Of a stretch of 7,824 nt of DNA, positions 5,909-7,824 are shown piece after piece (position 1 is the first letter of the stretch; every line of letters begins with the position of its first letter). The translations under genes were made by a program, and so were the position numbers. The stretch comes from an uncultured Gemmatimonadota bacterium (lineage in GTDB: Bacteria > Gemmatimonadota > Gemmatimonadetes > Gemmatimonadales > GWC2-71-9), in contig CALGOK010000044.1 in the NCBI GenBank assembly GCA_937961295.1, forward strand, positions 1 to 7,824, written 5' to 3'. The notes below the pieces were generated by a model. The model saw nothing but the letters and a program-made list of their open reading frames with translations, was not told the origin of the DNA and made no database searches.

Positions 5909-5914
5909 TAGATT
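5909..5914 (+). promoter_or_regulatory. Candidate -10 element (TAGATT) of a leaderless pyr operon promoter
   Basis: TAGATT lies 9 bases before the pyrR ATG and fits the TAnnnT pattern described for leaderless genes in Deinococcus and other high-GC bacteria. Its first three bases form an in-frame TAG, so pyrR cannot start further upstream. A -35-like TTCACC at 5884-5889 would leave a 19-base spacer and lies inside the heptamer array; it is weak. No Shine-Dalgarno sequence exists between here and the ATG. Confidence 0.45.
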
Positions 5915-5923
5915 GCCCTCCCG

Positions 5924-6472
5924 ATGCCACCAGTCACACGCCTCCTCGACGCCGCTGCGATGCGGCGCGTCCTCGCGCGCATGGCCTCGGAGATCGTCGA
6001 GCGCACCGCCGACGGCGGCTCGCTCGTGGTGGTGGGGATCCAGCGGCGGGGCGTCGAGCTCGCCGACCGGCTGATCCCGCTGGTCGAGGCCGGGATCGAG
6101 CAGCCGGTGCGCCGCGGCGAGCTCGACATCACCCTCTATCGCGACGACCTCCAGGCGATCGGTCCCCGGCCGGTGGTGCACGAGACCCGGCTCCCGCCGA
6201 CCCTCGATGACACCACCGTGGTGATCGTGGATGACGTGCTCTACACCGGCCGCACCATCCGCGCGGCCCTCGACGAGATCGCCGACTTCGGCCGGCCGCG
6301 CCGGGTGCTGCTCGCGGTGCTGGTCGACCGCGGCGGCCGCGAGTTGCCGATCGCTGCCGACGTGACCGGGCTGGTGGTCGCCACCGCCCCGGGCGATCAT
6401 GTCACGGTGCGGGTGACCGAGCGTGACGGCGACGATGGCGTCGACCTGCTGCGCGGGGGAGCCGACGCATGA
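5924..6472 (+). CDS. pyrR: Bifunctional pyr operon regulator / uracil phosphoribosyltransferase PyrR
   Basis: The 182-residue product matches PyrR, which binds pyr mRNA in response to UMP and can also make UMP from uracil and PRPP. Visible motifs: LLDAAAMRR at 7-15, the usual PyrR N-terminus; VGIQRRG at 37-43; DITLYRDDL at 68-76; the PRPP-binding loop VIVDDVLYTGRT at 100-111; and LVDRGGRELPIAAD at 133-146 (Bacillus PyrR has His for the second Gly of DRGG). Length is normal. The start at ATG 5924 is firm because TAG at 5909-5911 closes the frame upstream and the N-terminal motif follows at once. There is no ribosome binding site, which suggests a leaderless message or another initiation mode. 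The gene overlaps pyrB by ATGA (6469-6472). The upstream gap shows no recognisable PyrR-binding hairpin or antiterminator. Confidence 0.95.
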   Translation: MPPVTRLLDAAAMRRVLARMASEIVERTADGGSLVVVGIQRRGVELADRLIPLVEAGIEQPVRRGELDITLYRDDLQAIGPRPVVHETRLPPTLDDTTVVIVDDVLYTGRTIRAALDEIADFGRPRRVLLAVLVDRGGRELPIAADVTGLVVATAPGDHVTVRVTERDGDDGVDLLRGGADA

Positions 6473-7428
6473 GCGACGCGGTGCTCGGCAAGGACCTGGT
6501 CGGCCTCGCCGACCTCAGCGCCGACCAGATCCGCGCGATCCTCGACACCGCGGAGCCGTTCAAGGAAGTGAGCGAGCGGCCGATCAAGAAGGTCCCCGCG
6601 CTCCGCGGCAAGACGATCGTCAACCTCTTCTTCGAGGCCAGTACCCGGACCCGGATCTCGTTCGAGTTCGCGGAGAAGCGCCTCAGCGCCGACACCGTGA
6701 ACGTCGCGAGCACCGGTTCGAGCGTGTCGAAGGGCGAAACTCTGGTCGACACCGCGCGCAACCTCGAGGCGATGCGGATCGACATGGTGGTCATCCGGCA
6801 CGGCGCCTCGGGGGCGGCCCGCTTCCTCGGCGACCGGATCCGCTCGAACGTCATCAATGCCGGCGACGGCAAGCACGAGCACCCCACCCAGGCGCTGCTC
6901 GACCTGCTGACCCTGCGCGACCGGTTCGGCCGCTTCGAGGGGCTCAAGGTGTGCATCGTGGGGGACATCCTCCACTCGCGGGTGGCCCGCAGCAACATCT
7001 GGGGACTCACCAAGCTCGGTGCGGAGGTGGCGGTCTGCGGCCCGCCCACGCTGGTGCCGCGCGAGGTGGCCGAGCTGGGCGTGACGGTGTTCCGCCGGGT
7101 CGAGGACGCCATCGCCTGGGCCGACGCGCTCAACGTGCTGCGACTGCAGCTGGAGCGGATGACAGCGGGATTCATCCCGTCGCTGCGCGAGTACAACCGG
7201 GTGTTCGGCGTCAGCAGCGAACGGCTGGCGCGGGCGCCGAAGGACCTGCTGATCCTCCACCCCGGCCCGATGAACCGCGGGGTGGAGATCGATTCCGACG
7301 TGGCCGACGGCCCGCACTCGGTGATCCTGCCGCAGGTCACCAATGGAGTCGCGATCCGGATGGCGGTGCTCTACCTGCTCGCCGGCGGCTCGCCGGACTG
7401 GGCCGCGGGGGGAGGGGAGGAACGATGA
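6469..7428 (+). CDS. pyrB: Aspartate carbamoyltransferase catalytic subunit
   Basis: The 319-residue cytosolic enzyme joins carbamoyl phosphate and aspartate to give N-carbamoyl-L-aspartate, the committed step of pyrimidine synthesis. The carbamoyl-phosphate loop FFEASTRTRISFEF spans 54-67 (S58-T-R60-T-R62); K89 lies in SSVSKGET; HEHPTQALLDLLTL at 136-149 carries the conserved HPTQ; R171 lies in LHSRVARSN; R225 in VLRLQLER is the aspartate-binding region; HPGPMNRG at 264-271 closes the active site. All key residues are present, so the enzyme should be active. GGGGGAG at 6455-6461 gives a good ribosome binding site 7 bases from ATG 6469, inside the end of pyrR. It overlaps pyrC by ATGA. No regulatory chain gene (pyrI) follows, so control is more likely through PyrR or through complex formation with PyrC. 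Confidence 0.96.
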   Translation: MSDAVLGKDLVGLADLSADQIRAILDTAEPFKEVSERPIKKVPALRGKTIVNLFFEASTRTRISFEFAEKRLSADTVNVASTGSSVSKGETLVDTARNLEAMRIDMVVIRHGASGAARFLGDRIRSNVINAGDGKHEHPTQALLDLLTLRDRFGRFEGLKVCIVGDILHSRVARSNIWGLTKLGAEVAVCGPPTLVPREVAELGVTVFRRVEDAIAWADALNVLRLQLERMTAGFIPSLREYNRVFGVSSERLARAPKDLLILHPGPMNRGVEIDSDVADGPHSVILPQVTNGVAIRMAVLYLLAGGSPDWAAGGGEER

Positions 7429-7824
7429 GCCGGCCAGTGCTGATCCGCGGCGGGCGGGTGATCGATCCCGCGCGCCAGGTCGACGGCGTCACGACCGTGC
7501 TCCTGATGCACGGGGTGGTCGCCGAGGTGGGCGACGACATCGGTCGCCCCGACGGCGCGATCGAGCTCGACGCCAGCGGCCTGGTGGTCGCGCCAGGACT
7601 CGTCGACGTGCACGTCCACCTGCGCGAGCCGGGGCAGGAGGATCGCGAGACGATTGCCACCGGCGCGCGCTCGGCGGTGGCCGGCGGGTTCACCGGCATC
7701 TGCGCGATGCCCAACACCGACCCGGTGATCGACAACCAGGGCGCCGTCGGCTTCGTGAAGGCCAAGGGCGAGGCCGCCGGGCTCGCGCGGGCCTCGGACA
7801 TCGGCGCACTCTTCGCCGCGCCGT
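7425..7824 (+). CDS. pyrC: Dihydroorotase (class I, PyrC), 5' part only
   Basis: The first 133 residues of a gene that continues past the window. Dihydroorotase closes carbamoyl-aspartate to dihydroorotate, the third step of the pathway. The metal-binding motif D61-V-H63-V-H65-L-R67-E-P-G and GGFTGICAMPNTDP at 87-100 (substrate-binding N97) identify the class I enzyme. GGAGGGGAGG at 7411-7420 is a very strong ribosome binding site 4 bases before the ATG, which overlaps the pyrB stop. The last ten residues (SDIGALFAAP) fit the family less well than the rest: where many homologues have a V-x-P-containing strand, this has A-S-D. With the gene cut at the edge, I cannot tell divergence from a sequence error there. 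Confidence 0.94.
   Translation, partial: MSRPVLIRGGRVIDPARQVDGVTTVLLMHGVVAEVGDDIGRPDGAIELDASGLVVAPGLVDVHVHLREPGQEDRETIATGARSAVAGGFTGICAMPNTDPVIDNQGAVGFVKAKGEAAGLARASDIGALFAAP

Noticed and set aside
5802..5923. Bacillus-type PyrR-binding attenuator upstream of pyrR
   Set aside because: I could not find the conserved PyrR-binding hairpin loop sequence or a terminator with a T-run; the only structure is the heptamer inverted repeat.
6397..7317. Two long - strand open frames opposite pyrB
   Set aside because: pyrB is certain from its motifs, and the antisense translations show no motif or plausible start context.

Overview
The window is a very GC-rich stretch of bacterial DNA in which every gene I can support lies on the + strand, with short gaps and many overlapping start/stop codons. 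The protein set (MsrPQ methionine sulfoxide reductase, TonB-dependent outer-membrane receptor, lipoprotein, PyrR-PyrB-PyrC operon) indicates a diderm bacterium. The codon use, the CarboxypepD_reg-like domain at the front of the TonB receptor, and weak or absent Shine-Dalgarno sites are compatible with Gemmatimonadota or a similar high-GC lineage. That placement is inference.

Layout: (1) 1-842, the 3' end of msrP and the complete msrQ, closed by a strong GC hairpin at 842-870. (2) 924-5055, a three-gene block: a small secreted His/Cys-rich protein, a 780-residue TonB-dependent receptor whose plug carries a His/Met cluster, and an Asp-box (sialidase-like fold) lipoprotein with a Cys-Pro-Cys-Cys and a Cys-Pro-His motif. 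The last two genes overlap by 11 bases. Together they look like a surface module for a metal, most plausibly copper, although the ligand is inference. (3) 5199-5801, a lone class I SAM-dependent methyltransferase. (4) 5924-7824, pyrR, pyrB and the 5' part of pyrC, joined by two ATGA overlaps: regulation of de novo pyrimidine synthesis plus its second and third steps.

The most unusual non-coding signal is in the two gaps flanking the methyltransferase. Each holds an inverted pair of short arrays built on a 7-base period, with a different heptamer family in each gap (GGAGAAC-like upstream, GTGAAGG-like downstream). Both arrays begin at the stop codon of the preceding gene. The downstream pair has the form of four G3 runs separated by 4-base loops on the + strand and again on the - strand, which is a textbook G-quadruplex pattern on both strands. 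It also supplies the stop codon of the methyltransferase. pyrR starts 28 bases after this structure, with no ribosome binding site and a -10-like TAGATT 9 bases before its ATG, as expected for a leaderless message.

No gap without a gene exceeds 150 bases. I see no tRNA, rRNA, insertion sequence or CRISPR array.
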